Under the pieces are notes generated by a model. That model made no database searches. It was not told where the DNA came from and saw nothing but the letters and a program-made list of their open reading frames with translations. A DNA stretch of 45,881 bases, from contig JAFYAQ010000003.1 in NCBI GenBank assembly GCA_017540645.1, positions 1-45,881 on the forward strand, given 5' to 3'. The first letter of the stretch is position 1; each line of letters opens with the position of its first letter. The position numbers and the translations under genes were made by a program. Source of the stretch: Oscillospiraceae bacterium. GTDB lineage: Bacteria; Bacillota; Clostridia; Oscillospirales; Oscillospiraceae. Of this stretch, positions 1-8,608 are shown one piece after another.

Positions 1-2
1 AG

Positions 3-1100
<1,098 letters not shown>

Positions 1101-1126
1101 AATCCGGCAATCCCACAGATGATAGG

Positions 1127-1160
1127 GCGCCCGGGCCGATGCAGGCCCGGGCGTCTTTTT
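1127..1160 (+). terminator. Rho-independent terminator after groEL
   Basis: A perfect 10-bp GC stem (CGCCCGGGCC / GGCCCGGGCG) with a 6-nt loop is followed directly by TCTTTTT. Confidence 0.93.
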
Positions 1161-1190
1161 GATGGGGGGCTCTCTCTTGATATTTCCCGG

Positions 1191-1219
1191 TTGAAACGGG
1201 GGGAAAAGCTGGGTATAAT
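1191..1219 (+). promoter_or_regulatory. Sigma-A promoter of the phosphodiester glycosidase gene
   Basis: TTGAAA at 1191-1196, a 17-bp spacer, and a perfect TATAAT at 1214-1219. Transcription would begin about 30 bp before the ATG at 1257. Confidence 0.85.
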
Positions 1220-1256
1220 AAGCTCATATTTCCGTAATGCAAAAGGGGATCGCTAT

Positions 1257-2255
1257 ATGGCACAGAAAAAGAGAAGACGCCGGAGAAAGGCCTCAGCCGG
1301 TGCCGTGCTGCTGGGGATCGTGCTGTCCCTGGCCCTGGCCGGGGGCGCCGTGGCGGGCACGTACTACTGGGCCTCCACCCAGCCGGGACCGGCCCTGCTC
1401 CGGGAGGAGAAGCAGCCGGAGAAAACGGCGCTGGACCTGTACGTCTCGCCCCAGGCGGTGACCGGGACGGCTCCCGAGCCGGCAGCGGCGCCCGTCCCGG
1501 AGGAGCAGAGCGCCGGCGAGGAGGAATTCGCGGAGATCCTGGGCCGGGAGGAGGGCCTGACGGTGGCCCGGGTCCAGGGCAAGCGCTGGCGGGGCTTCAT
1601 CGCTCTGGTGGAGGACCCCGGCCGCCTGGAGGTGGCCACCTGCCCCTACTTCTATGACGGGGCCAAGGGCCGCACGGTGGATGAGATGGCGGCAGAGCAC
1701 GGCGCGGTGCTGGCCATCAACGGCGGCGGCTTTGCCGACGACGGGGGCTACGGCACCGGCGGGCTGCCCATCGGCAACGTGGTGTCCGAGGGAAAGATGC
1801 TCTGGCCCGGCGGCGGCTACACCGTGGCCATGGACTATGAGGGCAAGATCCATGTGGGAGAGATCAGCGGCGACGCCTGCAAGGCGGCGGGCTATCGCTG
1901 GGCCCTGAGCTACGGCCCCATCCTGATCCAAAACGGCAGCATCCTCCCCAATCTGGACACCCGCCAGCAGGAGCCCCGCACCGCCGTGGGCCAGCGGGAG
2001 GACGGCACCGTGGTGCTGCTGAACATCCAGGGGCGGCAGGCCTCCGCCCTGGGCGTCACCTGTCGGGAGCTGGCGGAGATCATGCAGTCCTACGGCTGCG
2101 TGAATGCCGGGAACCTGGACGGCGGCGCGTCCAGCGATATGTGGTATCGGGGGAATTATGTAAACATCTCCAACATCTCCAGCGGGCCCCGGCCCATCCC
2201 CACCAGCTTGGTGGTGCTGCCGGCGGCGGAGACGGAAGAGGAGGCGCAGGGATGA
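1257..2255 (+). CDS. Membrane-anchored phosphodiester glycosidase (NAGPA domain) protein
   Basis: 332 residues. A Lys/Arg-rich start (MAQKKRRRRRK) and one membrane helix at about residues 13-37 anchor the protein with its catalytic part outside. After a Pro/Glu-rich linker comes a domain like the NAGPA/DUF2233 family, which hydrolyses phosphodiester-linked sugars (human 'uncovering enzyme') and in bacteria acts on exopolysaccharide or wall sugars. Matching motifs are AINGGGF, the RTAVGQREDG strand and NLDGGASSDMW near the C-terminus. The ATG at 1257 is chosen because AAAAGGGG precedes it and the promoter lies just upstream; longer readings would run into the promoter. The next gene overlaps its stop by ATGA. 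The substrate is unknown. Confidence 0.85.
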   Translation: MAQKKRRRRRKASAGAVLLGIVLSLALAGGAVAGTYYWASTQPGPALLREEKQPEKTALDLYVSPQAVTGTAPEPAAAPVPEEQSAGEEEFAEILGREEGLTVARVQGKRWRGFIALVEDPGRLEVATCPYFYDGAKGRTVDEMAAEHGAVLAINGGGFADDGGYGTGGLPIGNVVSEGKMLWPGGGYTVAMDYEGKIHVGEISGDACKAAGYRWALSYGPILIQNGSILPNLDTRQQEPRTAVGQREDGTVVLLNIQGRQASALGVTCRELAEIMQSYGCVNAGNLDGGASSDMWYRGNYVNISNISSGPRPIPTSLVVLPAAETEEEAQG

Positions 2256-3568
2256 AGAAGGGAATGCTGGTATTGCTGTGCCTGCTGCTGTTCGCCATCA
2301 CCGCCGGAGCGGGGGCGGCCTGGCTGTGGCTGAGCCCCGAGGGCGCCATGCGCGCCGATTTGCCGGAGGACGTGATGGAGGCCTGGCTGGACGAAAAGGA
2401 CCCCGATTTCTGGAAAGAGGAGTATCTGCGCCAGATCCGGCTGCCTGTGACGGAGTTTGAGGACGGGCAGGCGCTGCTGGGGAAGCTCTACGACGCCGCC
2501 GTGGGGGAGGCGGAGGTCCGCTTCTCCCCCCTGAGCGCCGATAGCGACGGCGATACGCGCCGCTATCTGATCCGCCTGGGAGAGGCGGACCTGTTCCGGG
2601 CCGCTGTCCAATACCGGGAGGGCACCTGGCAGGTGACGGAGCTGAGCGCCCTGGACGCGCTGAGCGCCGCCACCCATGAGATCTCCGTGCTGCTGCCGGA
2701 GGACGCCGCCCTGACGGTGAACGGCGTGGCGGTGGGGGAGGAGTATCTGCGCCAGAGCGGCCTGGACTACCCGGACATGACCGCGCTGGAGCTGGGGGAT
2801 CCCCATCGCCCCACCCGTAAGCTTTACACCGTCTCCGGTCTCTATGAGGCTCCCCGGGTGGAGGCCGACCGGGAGAACGGGCTGGTGCTGCTCTCCGCGG
2901 CGGATGGGTTCTGGGAGTACACCGTGCCGGACGCGGCGGGCTACGCTTTCGCCGTCAGCGCTCCCCGGAGCGCCACGGTTTTCCTGGGCGAGCAGGCCCT
3001 GGGGAGCGAGAACATCGCGGCCACGTCTGTGTATGTCACCAGACTGGACATTCCGGAGGAGCTGCAGGGCTATCTGCCGGAGTACGTCACCTACACCGCC
3101 GGGGGCCTGTACACCCTGCCGGAGATCAGCGCCCGGACCGGGGACGGCACGGCGCTGGAATCCTCGGAGGTCAACGGGGTGCTGACCTTCGCCCTGCCGG
3201 GGACGGAGGAACTGCGCCAATCCCAGCACCAGAGGGCGGAGGACTTTATCCGGGCCCTGACCAAACTTGGCGCCGGCAACGGCACTCTGGCCGCGGCGGC
3301 GGCCTATGTCTCTCCCGACTCCCAGGTGCAGCTCTATATGGGCCGGGCCATGGCCTCCCTGCACTGGACCCGCAACGTGACACTGACCTTCCAGGACGTG
3401 ACGGCGGACAGCTATGTCCCCCTGGGGGAGAACGCCTATCTCTGCCGCGCCCGGGCTCAGTTCACCACCAAGACCTGGTACCAGACCAAGGAACTGAGCT
3501 GGGACTTTGAGATGCTCTGGCGCAACGAGGACGGAGCCTGGATGCTCTGGGACCTGGCTTTCCTGTGA
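2252..3568 (+). CDS. Exported or membrane-anchored protein with NTF2-like C-terminus, function unknown
   Basis: 438 residues, translationally coupled to the glycosidase gene by an ATGA overlap. An N-terminal hydrophobic helix (MKKGMLVLLCLLLFAITAG) is either a signal peptide or an anchor; no lipobox cysteine follows. The body is beta-rich with repeated modules of the type found in TcaA-like surface proteins (for example ALTVNGVAVGEEYL and ATVFLGEQALGSENI). The last 130 residues resemble an NTF2-like fold (RAEDFIRAL... ending WMLWDLAFL). I do not recognise a named family. Coupling suggests it partners the glycosidase at the cell surface. Confidence 0.75.
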   Translation: MKKGMLVLLCLLLFAITAGAGAAWLWLSPEGAMRADLPEDVMEAWLDEKDPDFWKEEYLRQIRLPVTEFEDGQALLGKLYDAAVGEAEVRFSPLSADSDGDTRRYLIRLGEADLFRAAVQYREGTWQVTELSALDALSAATHEISVLLPEDAALTVNGVAVGEEYLRQSGLDYPDMTALELGDPHRPTRKLYTVSGLYEAPRVEADRENGLVLLSAADGFWEYTVPDAAGYAFAVSAPRSATVFLGEQALGSENIAATSVYVTRLDIPEELQGYLPEYVTYTAGGLYTLPEISARTGDGTALESSEVNGVLTFALPGTEELRQSQHQRAEDFIRALTKLGAGNGTLAAAAAYVSPDSQVQLYMGRAMASLHWTRNVTLTFQDVTADSYVPLGENAYLCRARAQFTTKTWYQTKELSWDFEMLWRNEDGAWMLWDLAFL

Positions 3569-3574
3569 TACAGT

Positions 3575-3611
3575 AAAAAGAGCACCGCGAGGCGCTCTTT
3601 TTGTCTTTTTT
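3575..3611 (+). terminator. Terminator of the two-gene surface operon
   Basis: A 9-bp stem AAAAAGAGC / GCTCTTTTT is followed by more T-rich sequence. The leading A-run makes it potentially bidirectional. Confidence 0.85.
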
Positions 3612-3621
3612 CGACGGGACC

Positions 3622-3650
3622 TTGTACTTTTCGAAGGACAACGGTATAAT
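3622..3650 (+). promoter_or_regulatory. Promoter of the ExbB/ExbD-like operon
   Basis: TTGTAC at 3622-3627, a 17-bp spacer, and TATAAT at 3645-3650, 33 bp before the GTG start at 3683. Confidence 0.8.
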
Positions 3651-3682
3651 GTAGAAAACTCGGTCGAAAGGGGGGCGCTGCC

Positions 3683-4213
3683 GTGTCGATCCGGGAGATT
3701 CTGTGGTCGAATTGGGGACGCTATGACTGGATCATCTTTGTGCTGGGCGCCGTCAACGCGGGGGTCTTTGTCTACACCCTGCGCCTGGCAAAGGAGATGT
3801 ACCGGAAGGTCTACTCCGGCGGCCTTCACGCGCTGCTCCAGTGGGATCTGGATTCCCTGCTCCGAAAGCTGAACAGCGCGAATCTGGAGGAACTGAGCGA
3901 AAGCCAGAACCGGACGGAACACTGGTATGCCTTCTTTGTGAACCTGACGGCCATCTTTCCTTTGCTGGGCATCCTGGGGACGGTGATCTCCCTGCTGCCC
4001 ATGGTGGCCAGTCTTTCGGATATGCAGCAAAACTTCTTTGCCGCCCTGACCTCCACCTTCTGGGGCCTGGTCTTTGCCATCGCCTTCAAGCTGGCCGACG
4101 GCTACCTCTCCTCCCGGGTGGAGATCAACGCCCAGCAGCTGGGATTGCTGCTGGAGCAGCGGGACAAGATCCAGCGGCGGAACGAGGCGCAGAGGGAGGA
4201 GGCCCTGCGGTGA
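3683..4213 (+). CDS. MotA/TolQ/ExbB-type proton channel family protein
   Basis: 176 residues with three predicted membrane helices (about 15-34, 83-107 and 117-139), the compact topology of ExbB/TolQ. The second helix carries FPLLGILGTVISL, which matches the ExbB/TolQ consensus PLLGLLGTV; the third (FFAALTSTFWGLVFAIAF) matches the TolQ segment ending in GL.xAI. Such proteins form pentamers that channel protons and drive rotation of a paired ExbD/TolR/MotB-type dimer. The start is GTG, preceded by GAAAGGGGGG. The gene overlaps the next by GTGA. No TonB, Tol, flagellar or Zorya-type effector gene is adjacent, so what it powers is unknown. Confidence 0.8.
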   Translation: MSIREILWSNWGRYDWIIFVLGAVNAGVFVYTLRLAKEMYRKVYSGGLHALLQWDLDSLLRKLNSANLEELSESQNRTEHWYAFFVNLTAIFPLLGILGTVISLLPMVASLSDMQQNFFAALTSTFWGLVFAIAFKLADGYLSSRVEINAQQLGLLLEQRDKIQRRNEAQREEALR

Positions 4214-4767
4214 GACGGCGGGAGATCTTTCTGGAACTGACCTCCCTGCTGGACGTGATCATGATCATGCTCTTCGTGCTGCTGACCCAGGCCCGGACCC
4301 AGACCGCGGAGGCCCTCTCCGCCGCGGAGGCGGACCGGGCGGCGGCAACGGAGCTGCGGGCGGAGCTGTCCGGGCTCCGGGAGGAGCGGGACGCGGCGCT
4401 GGAGCGGGCAGAGGCCCTGGACCGGGCGCGGATCACAGACGATCTGGTGCTGGACGAGAGTCTGGTGATCACCCTGAGCGCGGATCGCCGGGGCGCCATT
4501 CGCCTGGAGAGCGAGGAGCTGCAAGAGAGCATCCCCTATGACTGGGACGACGATACCTATGCCGCCAACTCCCTGCGGGCCCGGCTGCTGGGCCTGCTCC
4601 GCCAGACGGACCGGGAGGCGGTGTTCATCGTGTTCCAGTTTGACCGGGCCGCCATCTACCGCGCGGAATACACCATGATCGGCCGGGTCGTGAACGAGAT
4701 CAAGCTGGAGGCAAAGCAGCGGGACATCCCGCTGAGCTATATGGAACTGGATACCGGCGAAAACTGA
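4210..4767 (+). CDS. ExbD/TolR-like protein with coiled-coil insert
   Basis: 185 residues, GTG start overlapping the previous stop. A short cytosolic N-terminus leads into one membrane helix, ELTSLLDVIMIMLFVLL, holding the aspartate (D15) that corresponds to the essential proton-carrying Asp of ExbD and TolR. Residues about 31-75 are Ala/Glu/Arg-rich heptads, probably coiled coil. The C-terminal part has beta and helix elements like the periplasmic ExbD domain (VFIVFQFDRAAIYR followed by an amphipathic helix). It should pair with the upstream channel as the rotating unit. The family call rests on helix motif, size and gene pairing. Confidence 0.72.
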   Translation: MRRREIFLELTSLLDVIMIMLFVLLTQARTQTAEALSAAEADRAAATELRAELSGLREERDAALERAEALDRARITDDLVLDESLVITLSADRRGAIRLESEELQESIPYDWDDDTYAANSLRARLLGLLRQTDREAVFIVFQFDRAAIYRAEYTMIGRVVNEIKLEAKQRDIPLSYMELDTGEN

Positions 4768-4781
4768 ACGGAGGGATTATC

Positions 4782-5189
4782 ATGGCGGAAAAAAGGCATC
4801 ATCCGGTAAGGAATACCGCGGCGGGCGTGGGCGCGGTGGCGCTGCTTGCCATGCTGCTGGGAGGCCGCTTCGGCCTGGGCATGGGCGGAAACGGCGGGGA
4901 GGGACTGCTCCCGGCCCAGGACAGCGCTCCGGAACCGGTCCAGGCGGAGACGGAGACGGAGGAGGTCGTTCAGGAGCCCGACGACGGGGTACTGACCATC
5001 ACCGTGCGGGAGGACGGCCTTGACTACGAAGGGAAAAGCGTCAGCCTCTCCGAGCTGGAGGCTGCGCTGCTGAGCGAGTATAAAGAGGGCGCCAGCGTAG
5101 AGCTGGTGGACGACCACGCCGTCAAGGCCAGCTACGACGAGGTCTGTGCCCTGCTGCAGCAGCTCTCCATCGAGTACACGGAAAAATAA
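4782..5189 (+). CDS. Second ExbD-like protein (single helix plus extracellular ExbD fold)
   Basis: 135 residues with a strong ribosome-binding site (GGAGG, then ATTATC before ATG). One membrane helix (about residues 12-32) lacks the buried Asp of true ExbD. A Pro/Glu linker follows, then about 65 residues (LTITVREDGLDYEGK ... LEAALLSEY ... VELVDDHAVKASYDEVCALLQQL) that follow the ExbD/TolR periplasmic pattern: strand, turn, helix, strand with Asp, helix. I infer a non-channel partner that could dimerise with, or cap, the product of the preceding gene. It is the last gene of the trio. Confidence 0.62.
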   Translation: MAEKRHHPVRNTAAGVGAVALLAMLLGGRFGLGMGGNGGEGLLPAQDSAPEPVQAETETEEVVQEPDDGVLTITVREDGLDYEGKSVSLSELEAALLSEYKEGASVELVDDHAVKASYDEVCALLQQLSIEYTEK

Positions 5190-5192
5190 GAG

Positions 5193-5235
5193 ACCGGGCA
5201 GAGGATTTACGCGATCCCCTGCCCGGTTATCTTCT
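5193..5235. terminator. Shared terminator between the ExbD-like gene and terL
   Basis: The stem ACCGGGCAG / CTGCCCGGT is followed by TATCTTCT on the plus strand, and by CTCTTATTTTT on the minus strand just outside the stem. It sits between two convergent genes and can serve both. Confidence 0.75.
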
Positions 5236-6861
5236 CCGCCGCTGATCGCGCCGCAGCCGCTCGATCAGCTTTTCTTTTTTCTCCGGCGGGATGACCGCGG
5301 GCTGTGAGCTCTGCTGGTGCCGCACCGCGTAGGCGATGGCGGCTGCCATCACCAGATCGTCGTGGTGCCCGGCCAGGGCCTCCGGCCGGTGGTCCTCGTT
5401 GTAGCAGAAGGTCAGCATCTCTCCTAGAAGCTCGGCGTCCCGGAACCACTGGGGGTGGTTGGAAAAGACTTCCACCAGCGTGGCGATGGCCCGGGGCCGG
5501 GTCTGCCGGTCGGTCTTGAAGCCGTAGCGCCGCTGGAGCTGACCGGTATAGGTGTCCTCCCGCTCCCGGGTGTACTGGTTGGGATAGCCCAGCTCCTGGA
5601 GCTTCATGACGGGGTAGGTGGAGAAGTTGGCCTCCACGGCCAGGAGCGCCCAGCGATAATAGCGGCCCAGAGCGTAGATCTGGCGCACGAATTCCGACTC
5701 GGAGTACTGCCGCCGGAGAGAGGCCACCTGCTCGCCGGTGCTGTTGTCCAGCACATAGGCCGTGAACCAGTCCGACCCGTCCCCGGCGGTGTCGGCCCCG
5801 ATGACGTAGGGATGGCCCTCCGCGGGAAGACGAAAGAGCTTGATCTCGCCCCGGGGATCGCTCTCCCAGACGCTCTCGCCCCCCTCCGCCCAGACAAAGC
5901 GGCCCCGGTCCGGGGGCTCGGCTGCCAGCTCCCGGCGCAGTTCCACCAGGGCGTTGTCAAACACGCCCGTGCCCGAGTGGAGGAAGGCCTCGTCCGGGTT
6001 GGAGGGGTACTCCTGCCGGAAAGTGTCCGCGCTGCCGCCGCAGTTGTTGGCGATGCACCAGCGCCGCCAGGTCATCTGCTCCTCCGTCAGACCGTAGCGG
6101 GCGCGCAGCTCCTCCTCGTCCGGGCTCCAGATCGTCCCCGGCACCGTGGGCATGGCGTACTCCGGATTTTCATACCAGGCGAAGAACACGGCCTCGAAGT
6201 CGTTTTCCCCGGCCACGGCGGCGTCCCAGCGGGCCTTGAAATCGTCGTAGCCGTTGGCGGTGCTCTCGATCACCACCATGGTCCCGGGCATGGCGGGCAC
6301 CGCCTGCAGGATCCCCTGGAGAGTGGCGGCCTTCCCCTCCGCCCCCTCCGGCCAGAAGGCGTACTCGGAGATATGCACGCACTGCAGGGTGTCGGAACGG
6401 CCGATGCCCTTGCCCCCGGCGGTGGCGCAGCGCAGCCGGGACCGGAGGCCGGGCCGCCGCTCCTTCTCCCGCAGACTTTTGCTGGGGTTTTCAAACACCA
6501 GTTCCTGGGCGTTGGAGGTCTTCAGCATGGGCCGCAGGGGCGGCGACAGCTCGTCGTAAAAGAGCTTGCTCATGCGGAAGAGGTTGGCCGTGGCGTCCTC
6601 CCGGTGGGTGACGATCAGGGCGTTCACGTTCTCCCGGGTGGCGCAGGCGTGAAAAATCAGGCCCTCGGTCAGGGTGGAAAACCCCAGCTGACGGGCCTTC
6701 AATATAATGATACGCACCGGCTTTCCCGCCTGCTGCTGGCGCAGGGCCACGGCATAGAGCTTTTCCTGGGCGCGGTTCAGGCGAAAGGGCACGATCTGCC
6801 CGCTCTTGCTGCGGATCTTCAGCGCCCCTTCGATGTACTCCCGGGCGATCAGAGGGTTCAT
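5227..6861 (-). CDS. terL: Phage terminase large subunit (TerL)
   Basis: 544 residues, full length for the family. It is the ATPase-nuclease motor that packages and cuts phage DNA. Walker A is KARQLGFST (residues 55-63) and the Walker B/catalytic carboxylate region is CVHISEYAFW (S165-E166). The RNase H-like nuclease shows VIGADTAGDGSDW, LLAVEANF and GHHDDLVMA near the C-terminus. Start chosen at the ATG that overlaps the terS stop (ATGA). Nothing phage-like follows: portal, protease and capsid genes, which normally sit here, are missing and the next genes are bacterial. The ORF itself is intact. Confidence 0.93.
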   Translation of the reverse strand: MNPLIAREYIEGALKIRSKSGQIVPFRLNRAQEKLYAVALRQQQAGKPVRIIILKARQLGFSTLTEGLIFHACATRENVNALIVTHREDATANLFRMSKLFYDELSPPLRPMLKTSNAQELVFENPSKSLREKERRPGLRSRLRCATAGGKGIGRSDTLQCVHISEYAFWPEGAEGKAATLQGILQAVPAMPGTMVVIESTANGYDDFKARWDAAVAGENDFEAVFFAWYENPEYAMPTVPGTIWSPDEEELRARYGLTEEQMTWRRWCIANNCGGSADTFRQEYPSNPDEAFLHSGTGVFDNALVELRRELAAEPPDRGRFVWAEGGESVWESDPRGEIKLFRLPAEGHPYVIGADTAGDGSDWFTAYVLDNSTGEQVASLRRQYSESEFVRQIYALGRYYRWALLAVEANFSTYPVMKLQELGYPNQYTREREDTYTGQLQRRYGFKTDRQTRPRAIATLVEVFSNHPQWFRDAELLGEMLTFCYNEDHRPEALAGHHDDLVMAAAIAYAVRHQQSSQPAVIPPEKKEKLIERLRRDQRRRR

Positions 6862-7355
6862 AGCTTTCCGCCCCCCTGCTCCCGGATCCACTCCTCAAAG
6901 CTCAGCGGCTCTTCCTCCGCCTCCCGCTCATCCGAGCGGAGGGCCCGCATGTGCTCGTCCAGCTCGTGGAGGGCCCGCATGGCCCCGGCGGGGTCAAACT
7001 CCCAGTTGCCGTCCGGCTCCCGCTGCTTTGTCTCCGGGTTCCGGCTGAGGTGGGGCGTCTCCTGCATGCAGCGGTTCACGATCTCCACCAGCCGCCGCCC
7101 GATCCAGGCCGAGGAGATGCCCATGGCGTCGAAAAGCCGCTGCTCCATCTCCCGGCGTGCGCGCTGGATCTTGGGGTCCCGCAGCAGTCTCGCGCCCTGG
7201 GCCGCCGCCGTGGCGCTGCTGTAGCCGGCGGCCAGGGCCGCCTCCGCGGCATCCCCGCAGCTCAGATACTCCTCCAGAAAACGCCGCTGCCGCGCCGTCA
7301 ATTCGTCCTTTTTCCCCGTATCCCTTCCTCCTTTTTCACAGGGGGAGCCGGTCAT
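6858..7355 (-). CDS. terS: Phage terminase small subunit (TerS)
   Basis: 165 residues. TerS recognises the packaging site and recruits TerL. The N-terminal half (LTARQRRFLEEYLSCGDAAEAALAAGYSSA) is the typical helix-turn-helix of the terminase_2 small subunit family, in which residues such as A.xAGYS recur. The ATG start, preceded by GGGAGG at good spacing, makes the gene overlap the upstream HTH gene by 20 bp. The C-terminus is acidic. Translationally coupled to terL. Confidence 0.88.
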   Translation of the reverse strand: MTGSPCEKGGRDTGKKDELTARQRRFLEEYLSCGDAAEAALAAGYSSATAAAQGARLLRDPKIQRARREMEQRLFDAMGISSAWIGRRLVEIVNRCMQETPHLSRNPETKQREPDGNWEFDPAGAMRALHELDEHMRALRSDEREAEEEPLSFEEWIREQGGGKL

Positions 7356-7617
7356 AAAAGCCCTCCCGCAGCCGGTACAGCCGCTGCACCGGGATGCCCG
7401 TCCGCTCCCAGATCCGCGCCGGGGCGATCCCCCGCACCGCCACATCAAACAGAGCCCGGCCCTCCTCCGGCGTCTCAGCCAGCTCCCCGATCAGCGAGCG
7501 CACCGCCTCCCGCCGCTCCAGCGGCAGCCGGGAGAATACCTCCATGGAGGCCCAGATATACCGCTGCTCCGAGGGTGTCCGGTGACAGCGCCGCATCACC
7601 TGAAATCGCATTCCCAT
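7336..7617 (-). CDS. Small phage-type HTH protein upstream of terS
   Basis: 93 residues. The ATG at 7617 follows AGGAGG by 5 bp. The C-terminal half (VRGIAPARIWERTGIPVQRLYRLREGFYDRL) reads as a helix-turn-helix like sigma region 4 or ArpU-type late regulators, which often sit directly before terS in phages of Bacillota. I cannot name the family. It is the first gene of the leftward transcript that starts at the 7731-7759 promoter, so it may control or mark late expression. Confidence 0.6.
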   Translation of the reverse strand: MGMRFQVMRRCHRTPSEQRYIWASMEVFSRLPLERREAVRSLIGELAETPEEGRALFDVAVRGIAPARIWERTGIPVQRLYRLREGFYDRLPL

Positions 7618-7636
7618 GCCCTCCTCCTGACAAAGA

Positions 7637-7804
7637 ATTACACGAAACGTGTACGCGCAAAGCAAAAAATGATCCGGCCCTGCCGGTTGATGATGTTCGG
7701 TCTCTCGCCGTACACGTTTCGTGTAATAATTATATAACACGTTCTGTCTGCATTGTCAACACGTTTTGTGAATTTTTAATTTGACATTTTACACAAATCG
7801 TGAT
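7637..7804. promoter_or_regulatory. Prophage switch region with five repressor operators
   Basis: Five copies of a dyad with consensus TACACGNNNCGTGTA lie between the divergent genes. Perfect copies are at 7639-7653 and 7711-7725, within a 19-bp exact inverted repeat (7637-7655 with 7709-7727). Diverged copies are at 7736-7750, 7758-7772 and 7790-7804. They overlap the leftward -10/-35 and the rightward promoter spacer. This is the arrangement of a lysis-lysogeny switch bound by the repressor encoded at 7828. Confidence 0.8.
7731..7759 (-). promoter_or_regulatory. Leftward promoter for HTH-terS-terL
   Basis: Read on the minus strand: TTGACA (7759-7754), 17-bp spacer, TATATA (7736-7731; TATAAT is also present 2 bp further on). 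Two operators overlap it, so the terminase genes should be silent while the repressor is made. Confidence 0.8.
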
Positions 7805-7809
7805 AATCT
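7781..7809 (+). promoter_or_regulatory. Rightward promoter for the repressor and ImmA genes
   Basis: TTGACA at 7781-7786, 17-bp spacer, TAATCT at 7804-7809. An operator copy (7790-7804) fills the spacer, which suggests autorepression. Confidence 0.75.
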
Positions 7810-7827
7810 GAGGCTGAGGTGATGGCA

Positions 7828-8184
7828 ATGTCCGGATTCAGTGAGACTCTTGCCTCTCTGCGCAAGCGCGAGAGGCTGACCCAGGCGGAGCTGGGAACTC
7901 GGCTGGGGATCAGCAAATCCGCCGTGAGCATGTACGAGCGGGGCCAGCGCCAGCCGGAGCTGGAGCTGCTGGAGAAGATGGCGGACACGTTCCGTGTGAG
8001 CGTCAGCACTCTGCTGGGCCGGGCGGACGGAGCGCCGGAGGGGGACCCGGAACTGAACGAGTATCTGACCGTGCTGCGGGACCGCCCGGAGATGCGCATG
8101 CTCTTCTCCCTGACCAAGAACGCCAACAAGGAAGACGTGGAGACCGCTGTGCGGCTGATCGAGGCGCTGCAAAAGGGAAAATGA
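7828..8184 (+). CDS. Phage-type XRE/cI-like repressor
   Basis: 118 residues. The N-terminal 65 residues are a canonical XRE helix-turn-helix (SLRKRERLTQAELGTRLGISKSAVSMYERGQRQPELELLEKMAD). The C-terminal part is short and helical, without a LexA/cI-type Ser-Lys peptidase, so induction would rely on the metallopeptidase encoded next. ATG 7828 is preferred because GAGGTGA lies 5 bp before it; ATG 7822 is possible. Expected to bind the dyads at 7637-7804. Overlaps the next gene by ATGA. Confidence 0.88.
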   Translation: MSGFSETLASLRKRERLTQAELGTRLGISKSAVSMYERGQRQPELELLEKMADTFRVSVSTLLGRADGAPEGDPELNEYLTVLRDRPEMRMLFSLTKNANKEDVETAVRLIEALQKGK

Positions 8185-8537
8185 TCGGCGCCGAAGACTG
8201 TTTTGTCCGCGTCCTGGAGCTGCCCGCCTCCGTCCGGGGGGTGACGGTGCCCAATGACGACGGGACCTTCTCCATCTATATCAACGCTCTCTACGGCGAC
8301 GAGACCCAGCGAAAGATCCTGCGCCATGAGCTGGAGCATATCGCCCGGGACCATTTTTACAAAAACGAGCCCATCGCCCGCCAGGAGGCGGAGGCCGAGG
8401 GGAGAGTGCCGCCCCCGCCCACGGAGAGCGGGCCGGAGGGAGGCGTCCGCTGCTACCGCAGCCTGCGGGCGCTGGAGGACTACCTTCGCTCTCTGGACGC
8501 CCTCTCGCCCCCCGTGGAGGAGCTGGCGGAGGAATAA
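8181..8537 (+). CDS. ImmA/IrrE-type metallopeptidase
   Basis: 118 residues. HELEHIARDHF gives the HExxH zinc site, with the preceding strand motif SIYINALYGDETQRKILRHE typical of ImmA/IrrE (COG2856) proteins. Members cleave their cognate XRE repressors to induce mobile elements, as ImmA does to ImmR in ICEBs1. It overlaps the repressor gene by ATGA, the usual pairing. The N-terminus is shorter than in many homologues and the tail after residue 85 is Pro/Glu-rich. Confidence 0.85.
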   Translation: MIGAEDCFVRVLELPASVRGVTVPNDDGTFSIYINALYGDETQRKILRHELEHIARDHFYKNEPIARQEAEAEGRVPPPPTESGPEGGVRCYRSLRALEDYLRSLDALSPPVEELAEE

Positions 8538-8552
8538 AAGACCGGATCGACG

Positions 8553-8596
8553 AAACGCCGGCCCCTGCATCATTGGGTGCAGGGGCCGGCGTTTTG
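8553..8596. terminator. Strong hairpin terminator between convergent genes
   Basis: A 17-bp perfect stem (8553-8569 with 8578-8594) begins AAACGCCGGCC and is followed by TTGTC on the plus strand. It separates the ImmA gene from the convergent PLP-enzyme gene. Confidence 0.88.
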
Positions 8597-8608
8597 TCAT
8601 GATCGGTT

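Noticed and set aside
5455..7224. Antisense frame of 589 codons opposite terL/terS
   Set aside because: The minus strand carries TerL Walker and nuclease motifs; the opposite frame has none.
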